Part shown: positions 53,306 to 61,628 of the stretch, one piece after another
Numbering within the stretch: position 1 is the stretch's first letter
How the letters are laid out: each line of letters opens with the position of its first letter
Source: Clostridium intestinale DSM 6191
GTDB taxonomy: Bacteria > Bacillota > Clostridia > Clostridiales > Clostridiaceae
Reading direction: 5' to 3'
Assembly (NCBI RefSeq): GCF_900130055.1
Contig: NZ_FQXU01000008.1
Location: forward strand, 254,667-318,666
Length of the DNA stretch: 64,000 nucleotides
The notes under the pieces: model-generated
Seen by the model: the letters and a program-made list of their open reading frames with translations, nothing else
The model's database searches: none
What the model was told of the DNA's origin: nothing
Made by a program: the position numbers and the translations under genes

Positions 53306-53866
53306 TTATTTCACTGAATCCACCAAAACCTTAAAAATATCTTGATAATTAGTTTTGTAATACTTGCCATCTACCATAAAGCTAAACTTAACTAATTTTT
53401 CACCTTTTATCTTTAAATAATATACATCATAAAATGTCTCTCTTTTATTTTCACCCGTAACTATAAAAGAAGCCTTATAACCCTTATAGTTTTTACTTTG
53501 ATAACTATCTAAACTATAGTTTCCGATCTCCCCTTCTATATATTCCTTATCTTTTTCTATAAGAGCTTTATCATCCCCCTTATAATTTATTAACTGCACA
53601 TATCCTGTAATACCTAATGAACTGTCAGAAAAACTCTTATAATATGTTATATAATTCCCTGGTAAGCTTCTATCACCGTTTTCCCATTGACTAGGTAACT
53701 TAAAAGAAATTTCCTTATCCTTGTCTGTATACTCTGTGAAATCTGTTATATTATTATTCATTAATGAAATCGACTGAAATCTTTCATTGAATATCCTTTG
53801 TCCTACAAACAATAGCCCCATTAAACATATAAGTACTATAGTAACGCCTAACTGCTTTCTATTCAT
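53306..53866 (-). CDS. Membrane-anchored protein, possibly PsbP-like
   Basis: 186 residues. One N-terminal hydrophobic segment (about 7-23) acts as anchor or signal. The exported domain (about 45-186) has a pattern like PsbP-type proteins: a KEISFKLPSQWE start, ITGYVQLINY, and an end with GEKLVKFSFMVDGKYYKTNY. PsbP-like domains occur in many bacterial surface proteins of unknown role. GGAGG before the ATG. It is flanked by terminators on both sides, so probably a single gene. Confidence 0.7.
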   Translation of the reverse strand: MNRKQLGVTIVLICLMGLLFVGQRIFNERFQSISLMNNNITDFTEYTDKDKEISFKLPSQWENGDRSLPGNYITYYKSFSDSSLGITGYVQLINYKGDDKALIEKDKEYIEGEIGNYSLDSYQSKNYKGYKASFIVTGENKRETFYDVYYLKIKGEKLVKFSFMVDGKYYKTNYQDIFKVLVDSVK

Positions 53867-53949
53867 AAAAACCTCCTAGATAATCCTTAATAATTTATTT
53901 ATACTCTCTTTAACATAAATCTATGATTAAAGATTTATAAATAAATTAT

Positions 53950-53981
53950 GATCCTAGAAATAAATACATACTTCTAGGATC
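53950..53981 (-). terminator. Terminator after the 470-residue protein gene
   Basis: GATCCTAGAA (53950-53959) and its complement (53972-53981) form a perfect 10-bp stem with a 12-base loop, then ATAATTTATTT on the minus strand. Confidence 0.7.
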
Positions 53982-53986
53982 GTATC

Positions 53987-55399
53987 TTATCTTTCTGCTG
54001 GTATTACAATAACAGAGTTTCTGAAATCATAGAACATTAACCAATAACCCATTCCATCTCCTAGGGTTTCATCTTCCATCCATGTTACAAAACCTGTCTT
54101 TCCTCCATATGGTTGATCTCCCTTATCCTTTTTGCCTGGAATTCCATATACTATATATTTCATCTTTCCTTTGTCATTACATTTATAGCCTATACAATAA
54201 TGTTTATGTTTTTTAAAGTAAGGATAATAATTTATCATAGGATAGTATATTACTGTGTACTTATTATAATCAGCTATATTACACATCTCATCTAGATTAT
54301 CCACAGGTACTTTATACCATTTACAATGTTTTATATCCTTCTTTTTATTTTTGTGTCTATCAAGTTCAAAGTCTTCAGCTAAAGATTCAAAAAATTCTCC
54401 AACAGATCCTCTAATCTTGAAGTCTTCTTCACTATAATCATCTACTATCTTGTTCTCATATTCGTCAAACTCACTTCTTACCTCAATAGTATCCTCTTCA
54501 ACTATCGGCGGCTTAGCCCCTCCAATATTTCTTCCTACTGTGGTATAAGAACTATCATATAAAGGTTTATTATCAATTTCTACATTTCGTGGTGAAGTAG
54601 TGTTATACATATTTCCACCTTGAGTTCCTGGTGTACTATATCCTGGCTGATTTTGCATATTTCCTGTGCCATTCATCATACCACCTTGGTTTCCCATAGT
54701 ACCTACTTGCCCAGTTGTCATTCCTCCTTGGCCTCCCATGGTACTTCCTGGACCATTCATTGTAGCTCCTGCTCCCATGGTAGGAACTGCATCTTCATAT
54801 AAAGGTGCCTCTCCCATCCCATCATATGGAGTTTCATAAATACCATTTTCTTCTGTCATTGTTCCTGGTGATTGCATTGCTCCTGGTGTTTGTGTAGGAG
54901 CTTGTGCAGCTGTTGGTGATGTAATTTGTGAATATAGAGTTGAACCTGTAAACTTACCTAAATCAACACTATTAACCACAGGGTACTGTTTCCAATCATC
55001 CTTTGGCATTTCATTACTCATAAATCCACTTATTAAAAATTCTAACTTATCGCCAACTTTTTTTACTATAGCTGCCCCTGATATTTTGTCATAACCTAGT
55101 CCCATACCTCCAATGTTATTAACGCTAAATTCTTTATAACCATCTACCTTTCCTATATCAGTTATGTTCACTTCTCCTAAATTCATAAGCTGTCTCATGT
55201 CTTTTTTTGCACTCACTATCATCATGAAGTGTTTATGTTCATCTTTTTTAAGATTCTGTGCGTAAAAAGATATTTTACATTTATCGTCTTTAGCCTCAAC
55301 CTTTGCATAGCCTGATAGAGGTTTATCTTGAGCTGTTGAGTGTCCCCTTTCATCCTCTTGTAATATTATAAAGTTTCTATATAATTTTCCATGCGCCAA
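53987..55399 (-). CDS. Uncharacterised three-part protein with Gly/Met-rich linker
   Basis: 470 residues in three parts. An N-terminal beta-rich domain (1 to about 155, GKLYRNFIILQEDERG...GYAKVEAK) comes first. The middle (about 160-285) is low in complexity, rich in Gly, Met, Thr, Gln and Pro, with repeated TMGxQGGM-type units. The C-terminal domain (about 330-470) has several Tyr/Lys-rich blocks (YYPMINYYPYFKKHKHYC, GIPGKKDKGDQPYGGKTG, GYWLMFYDFRNS). No signal peptide is seen. It starts at TTG 55399, 9 bases after GGAGGG. It lies after ksgA, where Bacillus has yabG. Function unknown. Confidence 0.78.
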   Translation of the reverse strand: MAHGKLYRNFIILQEDERGHSTAQDKPLSGYAKVEAKDDKCKISFYAQNLKKDEHKHFMMIVSAKKDMRQLMNLGEVNITDIGKVDGYKEFSVNNIGGMGLGYDKISGAAIVKKVGDKLEFLISGFMSNEMPKDDWKQYPVVNSVDLGKFTGSTLYSQITSPTAAQAPTQTPGAMQSPGTMTEENGIYETPYDGMGEAPLYEDAVPTMGAGATMNGPGSTMGGQGGMTTGQVGTMGNQGGMMNGTGNMQNQPGYSTPGTQGGNMYNTTSPRNVEIDNKPLYDSSYTTVGRNIGGAKPPIVEEDTIEVRSEFDEYENKIVDDYSEEDFKIRGSVGEFFESLAEDFELDRHKNKKKDIKHCKWYKVPVDNLDEMCNIADYNKYTVIYYPMINYYPYFKKHKHYCIGYKCNDKGKMKYIVYGIPGKKDKGDQPYGGKTGFVTWMEDETLGDGMGYWLMFYDFRNSVIVIPAER

Positions 55400-55488
55400 C
55401 TCTACGGTCCCTCCACTTATATTTATTCGTTACATTATATGATTAAATAGTTAAAATATGTTCAAAAGAATTTCCTTTAGACGAAATA

Positions 55489-55512
55489 AAAAAGTGGCCT
55501 AAGCCACTTTTT
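55489..55512 (-). terminator. Terminator after ksgA
   Basis: AAAAAGTGGC and GCCACTTTTT (55489-55498, 55503-55512) around a 4-base loop, then TTTATTTCG on the minus strand. It starts 11 bases after the ksgA stop. Confidence 0.9.
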
Positions 55513-55523
55513 ATTTGAAATAA

Positions 55524-56363
55524 TTATCTATTAAGTTTTTCATACAGAGAATTTGCCAAAGCACCAAACTCTTCTATGCTTAAGGTTTCTCCTCTTCTCT
55601 TTTGATCTATACCAGCATCTTTAAAGACACCTTCCATACTTTCCTTATCTAATCCAAAAGATTTTAAAGCATTCCATAAGGTTTTTCTTCTCATATTAAA
55701 AGAATTTCTAACTATATCAAAAAATAGTTTTTCGTCTTTTAGTTCAACTCTAGGTTGCTCTAATCTATCTAGTCTTATAACTATAGAATCAACCTTAGGT
55801 CTAGGCATAAAACTTGAAGGTGCTACTTTTCTTATAATTTTAGTTGTGCAGAAATATTGAACTAAAACAGATATTGAACCATACTCCTTGCAGTTTGGCT
55901 CAGAGTTCATCCTTTCTGCAACTTCTTTTTGAATCATTATAGTAAGAGACTTAAATTTATAACCTTCATTTAAAAGCTTAGCTATAATAGGTGTAGTAAC
56001 ATAATAAGGTAAGTTTGCTACTAGTTTAACACTTTTCTCCCCAGCCATTATTTCATCAAAATTTACTTTTAGCGCATCATTATGTATTAGAGAAAACTTC
56101 TCTTCATCTCCTAATTCCTCAGTAAGTATAGGTATTAAATTTGAATCTAATTCTATAGCGACTACTCTCTTTGCCTTCTTAATGAGCTCTCTAGTTAACG
56201 TCCCTACCCCTGGACCTATTTCTATTACTAAGTCCTCCTCAGATACCTCTGCACCTTCCACTATATCTTCAAGTACGCTATCATCTATTAAAAAGTTCTG
56301 ACCTAAACTTTTAGAAAACCTAAAATTATATTTTTTTACTAACTCCTGTGTTTTTACATCCAT
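55524..56363 (-). CDS. ksgA: 16S rRNA dimethyladenosine methyltransferase
   Basis: 279 residues. SAM-binding motifs are [24 protein letters not shown] and the catalytic NLPYYV. It dimethylates two adenines near the 3' end of 16S rRNA; its loss gives kasugamycin resistance. ATG 56363 gives [20 protein letters not shown], the usual family start; a GTG at 56378 would be in the end of rnmV. The rnmV stop overlaps this start region, so the two are translationally coupled. Order metG-tatD-yabE-rnmV-ksgA is as in Bacillus. Confidence 0.96.
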   Translation of the reverse strand: MDVKTQELVKKYNFRFSKSLGQNFLIDDSVLEDIVEGAEVSEEDLVIEIGPGVGTLTRELIKKAKRVVAIELDSNLIPILTEELGDEEKFSLIHNDALKVNFDEIMAGEKSVKLVANLPYYVTTPIIAKLLNEGYKFKSLTIMIQKEVAERMNSEPNCKEYGSISVLVQYFCTTKIIRKVAPSSFMPRPKVDSIVIRLDRLEQPRVELKDEKLFFDIVRNSFNMRRKTLWNALKSFGLDKESMEGVFKDAGIDQKRRGETLSIEEFGALANSLYEKLNR

Positions 56364-56367
56364 AATA

Positions 56368-56922
56368 TTATTCTTCACTCTCCATGATTTTCTCTACATT
56401 TTTTACAGCATGTATAAATTCTTCTCTAGATATTCCATAATTATTCAACCTTGATATTAATTGATTTGTGTTACCATACCCTACTCCTAATTCTTTTCCT
56501 AAAAGATGTCTTCTCTCTTTAGACTTTATATCTGCTGTAAGTTTAAAAAAGAGCATATCTTCTACATTAAAAAAGTCCCTTCTCTCTGTAACTGTTGCCT
56601 TAGCCCTGTTTAATGCTCTTAATATAGACTCTGGTGTAGCATTTTCAACCCCTATGTCCCCGTCTTTTGTACCTTCATCTCGTCCTATATAAGCATGTTT
56701 TATACCTGGAACTCTTTTAGCTATTATATTTCTTATACGCTCTCCAGCAAAATCAGGATCAGTTAATACTATAACCCCTTGTCTCTTTTGAGCTTCTTTA
56801 ATTCTTTTTATTACTTTATTATTAATTCCAAAACCGCCAACAGGTATTACCTCTGAATCCACTGCTTTCTTAACAGCAGTAACGTCATCTCTACCCTCAA
56901 CTACAATAACTTCCTTTATCAC
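56368..56922 (-). CDS. rnmV: Ribonuclease M5
   Basis: 184 residues. A TOPRIM domain at the N-terminus ([19 protein letters not shown], then [13 protein letters not shown] with DxD-like metal residues) and a C-terminal rRNA-recognition part. RNase M5 performs the final maturation of 5S rRNA. It starts at GTG 56922, following AAAGGAAG. It is tightly linked to ksgA downstream. No 5S rRNA is in the window. Confidence 0.94.
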   Translation of the reverse strand: MIKEVIVVEGRDDVTAVKKAVDSEVIPVGGFGINNKVIKRIKEAQKRQGVIVLTDPDFAGERIRNIIAKRVPGIKHAYIGRDEGTKDGDIGVENATPESILRALNRAKATVTERRDFFNVEDMLFFKLTADIKSKERRHLLGKELGVGYGNTNQLISRLNNYGISREEFIHAVKNVEKIMESEE

Positions 56923-56990
56923 AAACTTTTCTTCCTTTCACATTATACTCATATATGTAATCTAAATAATACTCTTCTTCCTTAAACGAT

Positions 56991-57020
56991 AAAAAGATGA
57001 CTCATTATCTGAGTCACCTT
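56991..57020 (-). terminator. Terminator after yabE
   Basis: AAGGTGACTCA pairs with TGAGTCATCTT (loop GATAA), followed by TTTATCG on the minus strand. It ends yabE before rnmV and lies a few bases past the yabE stop. Confidence 0.82.
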
Positions 57021-57026
57021 CTTATT

Positions 57027-58052
57027 TTACCACTGTCCTGGATACGCTACAACATAAAGATTAACTGTTCTTACTCCCCATTGATAACACTCTCTTGTGG
57101 AATTCATAAAAATATCTATTTTGTTATTCTTTATTGCACCGCCTGTATCCTCTGCAACTGCGTAACCATAGCCTTCAACATAGACCTTTGTTCCTAAAGG
57201 AATGACCCTTGGGTCAACAGCTATAGTACTCAATCCAGATGGATTTCTCTTAGGCACTGTTCCTGTTGCAGTTATACCATCACCAGCATAAGCACTCGCT
57301 TTAACAGAAAGAGCTTGTTTATAGTAAAGTTTGGAATCTCCACCTCTGGAGAGAGCAACGTAGCTAAGAGTTCCCTGATGAACCACTTTACTAGTAGGTT
57401 CCTTAGTTATCTTTTCACCAACAACTTTTCTCTCAACTTCTACGCCATCTTCATATATCACCTTTACTGTAACTTCTTTTTCTCCTTGAGTACCCTCCTG
57501 AACAACTTTTGACATCCCCTTATCCATACTATCATCATTTTTAACAACAGTTTGATAATCTAATGCCTGAGTTTCAACAATATCTTTTGTTTCCACTCTT
57601 GTTACTTTAAGTTTTAAATCTTCTGTTATTAGGGTATCTGCTGAAATGCTTAACTTGTCATCCTCATTAAGAGTGATGTTTTCAGCTTCTAGCATATCCT
57701 CTATGTTGCTCTCTGCAGTTTGTATCTCTAGGGTCTCACCATCTACATAGACCTCAATAGGCACAGCTCTTTTAATTGAAATGATATCATCATCATTAAT
57801 TCTATCTTCTAATTGAGGGGATACCTTATCCTTTTCACCTAGAGTTATGTCGTTACTTTGCAACGCCCCTTTAACAGTCCCTTTGTATGTCACTATTCTT
57901 TGTTCTTCATTATCTATTCGAACAATCACTGTCGTTCTCATGTTGTAAATTGTAAGTATTAGCACTGATGTTACTATTGAACACAACACGATTTTTGCCT
58001 TAGGACCATTAGAAAAAACTCTTTTAAAATGCTGTTTGAATTTTTCTACCAT
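57027..58052 (-). CDS. yabE: YabE-like cell-wall protein (DUF348, G5 and 3D domains)
   Basis: 341 residues. An N-terminal transmembrane helix (about 19-38) is followed by two DUF348 repeats (about 42-150, TYKGTVKGALQSNDITLGEK). Then comes a G5 domain (about 155-232) and a C-terminal 3D domain (about 245-341) with conserved aspartates in IAVDPRVIPLGTKVYVEGYG, AEDTGGAIKNNKIDIFM. 3D domains resemble lytic transglycosylases. The protein is related to resuscitation-promoting factors and probably remodels peptidoglycan. A near-perfect sigma-A promoter drives it. It sits between tatD and rnmV, as in Bacillus. Confidence 0.93.
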   Translation of the reverse strand: MVEKFKQHFKRVFSNGPKAKIVLCSIVTSVLILTIYNMRTTVIVRIDNEEQRIVTYKGTVKGALQSNDITLGEKDKVSPQLEDRINDDDIISIKRAVPIEVYVDGETLEIQTAESNIEDMLEAENITLNEDDKLSISADTLITEDLKLKVTRVETKDIVETQALDYQTVVKNDDSMDKGMSKVVQEGTQGEKEVTVKVIYEDGVEVERKVVGEKITKEPTSKVVHQGTLSYVALSRGGDSKLYYKQALSVKASAYAGDGITATGTVPKRNPSGLSTIAVDPRVIPLGTKVYVEGYGYAVAEDTGGAIKNNKIDIFMNSTRECYQWGVRTVNLYVVAYPGQW

Positions 58053-58085
58053 TTTATTCCCTCCTTTGGCAAGAGTGTCTTTTGC

Positions 58086-58114
58086 ATTATAAACAAAATA
58101 TTAAAGCTTGTCAA
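58086..58114 (-). promoter_or_regulatory. Consensus sigma-A promoter of yabE
   Basis: On the minus strand TTGACA (58109-58114), a 17-base spacer and TATAAT (58086-58091), both perfect. It lies about 35 bases before the yabE start codon. The rest of the 230-base gap to tatD holds no gene. Confidence 0.85.
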
Positions 58115-58301
58115 ATTGACATCTCCTGCATTTATTGTAACTGTTACGAAATGCTCACTTGGCATAAGTTAAAATTATATTGAATGATAGCTTTAATCCA
58201 TTAACAGTCACTACTGGGAATATGTTTTCTGACTCCTATCCTAATTCTTAACTATCCTTTGTTGTATACCACCAAATTAAACTTGCAAGAACTATTTTAC
58301 C

Positions 58302-59084
58302 TTATTTTTCCATTTTAAACAACCTTACAATATTATCATTAATCTTCTTATTTGCCTCAAAAGGGTCGATTTCCTTGATTTCTGCTAATTTTTCTATTAT
58401 ATACTCTATATAGTCTGATTTGTTTCGTTTTCCTCTATAAGGTGTTGGTGCCATATACGGACAATCCGTTTCTACTAACATTCTATCTAAAGGTACATCT
58501 TTTGCTACTTCAAGAATCTTTTTAGCATTTTTGAAGGTTACTACTCCAGTAAAACCTATGTAATATCCTAATTTTAAACATTCTCTTGCAAATTCCACAC
58601 TACCAGAAAAACAATGTACTACCCCTGTAACCTTTGGAAATTCTTTTAGTATATCTAAAGTATCTCCATGTGCATCTCTGTCATGAATTACTACAGGTAA
58701 ACTTAGCTCTTCAGCTAACTTCAGCTGTTGTCTGAACACCTTTTTTTGAACCTCTCTAGGCGGATTTTCTTCCCAATAATAATCCAGTCCTATTTCGCCT
58801 ATTGCCTTAACTTTAGGATTTTTGCTTTTCTCTCTTATGAAGTCTATTACCTCATCAGTTAGCTCATTAGCATTAGATGGATGGATTCCTAAAGCTGCAT
58901 AGAAAAACTCATATTTATTGGCTAATTCATAGGAGCCAACTAACCCCTCATAAGAAGAGCCACAATTCAAAACTCCCGTTACTCCATTTTCTTGTATCTG
59001 TTTTATTACTGCATCTCTATCCTCATTAAAAGACTCATCATCATAATGAGCATGAGAATCTATTATGTTATATTTGTTACCCAA
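58302..59084 (-). CDS. tatD: TatD-family metal-dependent deoxyribonuclease
   Basis: 260 residues. Metal-binding motifs run in order: DSHAHYDDESF, IGEIGLDYYW, VIHDRDAHGDT, VHCFSGS and VETDCPYMAP. TatD nucleases have 3'-5' exonuclease activity and take part in DNA repair or degradation. TTG 59084 is six bases after GAGGTG; the GTG at 59093 lies in that site. It is between the metG genes and yabE, the conserved order, except that a DUF445 gene is inserted. Confidence 0.93.
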   Translation of the reverse strand: MGNKYNIIDSHAHYDDESFNEDRDAVIKQIQENGVTGVLNCGSSYEGLVGSYELANKYEFFYAALGIHPSNANELTDEVIDFIREKSKNPKVKAIGEIGLDYYWEENPPREVQKKVFRQQLKLAEELSLPVVIHDRDAHGDTLDILKEFPKVTGVVHCFSGSVEFARECLKLGYYIGFTGVVTFKNAKKILEVAKDVPLDRMLVETDCPYMAPTPYRGKRNKSDYIEYIIEKLAEIKEIDPFEANKKINDNIVRLFKMEK

Positions 59085-59147
59085 TACTTCCACCTCTTAT
59101 CTATAAATTATTGCATATTTTTTACATTTTATTCACATAATGTAATA

Positions 59148-60650
59148 TTATTTAAACAAGCTTGATAATACAGGGGTTAGAATCCCCATAATTCCACCTA
59201 ATAAAGCACCGAGCCAAGTAATAGCTTTAAGTTCTTTATTAGCAATTTCTATAATTAATTCCTCTGCATATTCAACAGGGAAAGACATTATTTGCTTCTC
59301 AACTATTTTAGCTATATTTAGCTTTTCTATAAAATCTCCTCCACTGCTTTTTAAAAGGTTTCCTGCTAACTCTTGAAGTTTGTTAAATACGGCATCTAAG
59401 CTCTCATTATTCCCCTCTGGCATTACTTCTTTTAATTCTTTATTTTCTACAGAAACTACCAATTCATCTATAATTTCTTGTATTTTTTCCTTTAAGGATT
59501 CACTATTTACTAAAGTCTTAATTGCTCCTTTAACTTCTATGGATATTTTTAATTCATAATCTGGATTAAAGAAGGTTAATAACTCATCTATAGTAGTGAA
59601 TTTTTCTAACTTTCCATTTGCAAAGTTTATTATTTTATTAGTAAACTCTTCTCCATTTAATAAATCTACTATTTTTTTCTGTAAATCTTTTATTATCTCA
59701 TCTTTAGCATGTTGAGGTATTCCTTGAACTATAGAACTTATTTCTTTGTTGCCAAAGCTTTTTATCATATTTCCAATCATCATAGCTATTTCTTGTTTAT
59801 TTTCTTCTTTATTTAAATAATCATCTACTATAGTAGTAAATTTTGCATAAAGCGACTCAGTACTCATAAACATAGAAACTAAAGGATTCATATTACTAAT
59901 AACATTTTTCTCTATTATATCTTTTATCTTGTTAGCAGCTTCTTCCTGTCTTAATAAACGTCTTAAATAAAAAGAAATTTCATTTCTTTCATTATATGTA
60001 TAAACTTCAATCCCTTGAAAAAATCCTTTTGGTATTACGTCATTTAATGTTTTACCTTCTTGTCCTAAACTATCTATACCATAGTTTAATACATTACCTA
60101 TATCCTTTTTTAAATCTTCTGACTTCAAAGTTTTATCTAATATATCTTTTATAGGAAGTTTATTAAAAACATCCACTGGACTTTTTTTGAGCATATCTTT
60201 TAATACTAGTTGTATTTCTTTAGTTATTTTATCAATCATATCTTCGCTTGAAACTTTATCAATTAAATATGTAGATGATTTTTCTTTTATAGAATATGTA
60301 AAAGTTTCGTATTTTTCTTCTAATAATTCTTGTCCTAATGTTTTTATATTTTTATTAGATTCTCTTGCAGTCTCAACTTTTTTTATAAATATATCATGTA
60401 AATAGCTCTTCATCTCTTGAGATTCCATAGCTTCCATCATATTTTCTCCAGTCACAAGATGACGACCAACAGTATCTCCAACACTTTTTGCTATTCTATC
60501 TCTTTCCTTTGGTATAAGTCCTGGTGTAAAAGGTAATTTAATCCCACCAATTCTTTTTTCAGTATGTGGTTTAAAAAGCATCTTTATAGCTAACCAGTTA
60601 GTTATATATCCTATTACAGCTCCTATTAATATACTTATGGATAAATTCAT
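59148..60650 (-). CDS. DUF445 membrane protein (YheB-like)
   Basis: 500 residues. An N-terminal membrane segment (about 2-18, ISILIGAVIGYITNWLAIKM) is followed by the family stretch FKPHTEKRIGGIKLPFTPGL and PKERDRIAKSVGDTVG. A long helical, charged middle and a C-terminal membrane segment (about 478-498) complete it. This is the DUF445/YheB architecture; the function is unknown, but members are linked to envelope or sporulation genes. It stands between tatD and the Crp-type regulator. It is absent from this place in Bacillus. Confidence 0.88.
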   Translation of the reverse strand: MNLSISILIGAVIGYITNWLAIKMLFKPHTEKRIGGIKLPFTPGLIPKERDRIAKSVGDTVGRHLVTGENMMEAMESQEMKSYLHDIFIKKVETARESNKNIKTLGQELLEEKYETFTYSIKEKSSTYLIDKVSSEDMIDKITKEIQLVLKDMLKKSPVDVFNKLPIKDILDKTLKSEDLKKDIGNVLNYGIDSLGQEGKTLNDVIPKGFFQGIEVYTYNERNEISFYLRRLLRQEEAANKIKDIIEKNVISNMNPLVSMFMSTESLYAKFTTIVDDYLNKEENKQEIAMMIGNMIKSFGNKEISSIVQGIPQHAKDEIIKDLQKKIVDLLNGEEFTNKIINFANGKLEKFTTIDELLTFFNPDYELKISIEVKGAIKTLVNSESLKEKIQEIIDELVVSVENKELKEVMPEGNNESLDAVFNKLQELAGNLLKSSGGDFIEKLNIAKIVEKQIMSFPVEYAEELIIEIANKELKAITWLGALLGGIMGILTPVLSSLFK

Positions 60651-60759
60651 TTTATCTCCTCCTGATAATATATGTAGTCTATACTAAATCTCATTATAAA
60701 TTTACCATATTGCTTTTTCAATAAATATTAAGGATAATAATTTAAAGGCGGTGTTTTTT

Positions 60760-61440
60760 ATGAATAATTCTCATGCTCTTGAAGGAATTAGAATGTGTAA
60801 GTTATTTAAATCTTTTTCTGATGATGAAGCCTCTGAATTGTTTAATGCTAAAAATAATTCAACTAAAACATATTCAGCTGGAGATATTTTATTTATGCAG
60901 GATGAATCTTGTGATTATCTTAGTGTGGTGTTAGATGGTGTTATAGAAATCCAAAAACTTGATGCTGATGGCAATATATTAATAGTTGCCAGTTTAGATA
61001 AAGGAAATGTTTTTGGAGAAAATCTTCTTTTTGGAGATAGGCATTTTTATCCAATGTCAGTTGTTTGCAAAAATTCATCCACAGTTTTACATATACATAA
61101 ATCTTATGTGGAGACCTTACTTCAAAAAAATCATGAGTTTCTTGTAATTTTTTTAAGAATCTTATCCAATAAAGCAATGGCTTTAAGTTCCAAACTTAAA
61201 CAAGTAAGTATGAAGTCCTTAAGGCAGATGATATGTAATTATATTTTATCATTATATAAAAAAGATAAGTCCTTAGAGATAAACCTAAATATGTCTAAAA
61301 AAGATTGGGCTGATAAATTAGGGGTTCAACGTCCATCCTTGTCTCGTGAGCTTATTAATATGAAGAAAGATGGATTAATTGATTATGACAGATCTAAAAT
61401 AATTATTTTAGATTTAGAAGAAATAAAAGATAATGCTTAA
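60760..61440 (+). CDS. Crp/Fnr-family transcriptional regulator
   Basis: 226 residues. A cyclic-nucleotide-binding fold (about 10-125, YSAGDILFMQDESCDYLSVV, then GNVFGENLLFG) is followed by a dimerisation helix and a Crp-type winged helix (about 155-215, MSKKDWADKLGVQRPSLSRELINM). No FNR-type four-cysteine cluster motif is present, so the ligand is unknown. ATG 60760 has AAGGCGGTG 6 bases upstream. It is the only plus-strand gene in this part and is divergent from the DUF445 gene. Confidence 0.9.
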   Translation: MNNSHALEGIRMCKLFKSFSDDEASELFNAKNNSTKTYSAGDILFMQDESCDYLSVVLDGVIEIQKLDADGNILIVASLDKGNVFGENLLFGDRHFYPMSVVCKNSSTVLHIHKSYVETLLQKNHEFLVIFLRILSNKAMALSSKLKQVSMKSLRQMICNYILSLYKKDKSLEINLNMSKKDWADKLGVQRPSLSRELINMKKDGLIDYDRSKIIILDLEEIKDNA

Positions 61441-61568
61441 TTAATTTCTTTTTAATAATGTTTATAATTTGTTTCGTATTTTGTCATAGAACTGACATAT
61501 TGGTTCTATATACTTAATCTTGTAAAGTTGTTAAAGCATTATTATTTACCCCTAAAAACCATCATGTA

Positions 61569-61628
61569 AAAGGCCCTTGTTGTTATCTCGTCCCCCTTTG
61601 ACTAAGATAAACAAGGGCCTTTTCTTTT
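61569..61628. terminator. Large shared hairpin between crp-like and metS-like genes
   Basis: AAAGGCCCTTGT (61569-61580) pairs with ACAAGGGCCTTT (61611-61622). The arms continue inward with TATCT/AGATA. On the plus strand it is followed by TTCTTTTTATATTTTTTC; on the minus strand by TTACATG. It lies between convergent genes and can end both. From 61441 to here no gene is visible. Confidence 0.78.

Noticed and set aside
54620-54802. Plus-strand Ser/His/Cys-rich open frame
   Set aside because: It is the antisense shadow of the Gly/Met-rich linker of the 470-residue protein and has no ribosome binding site.
60943-61177. Minus-strand 78-codon frame inside the Crp-type gene
   Set aside because: It lies fully within a well-supported coding region on the opposite strand and resembles no known protein.
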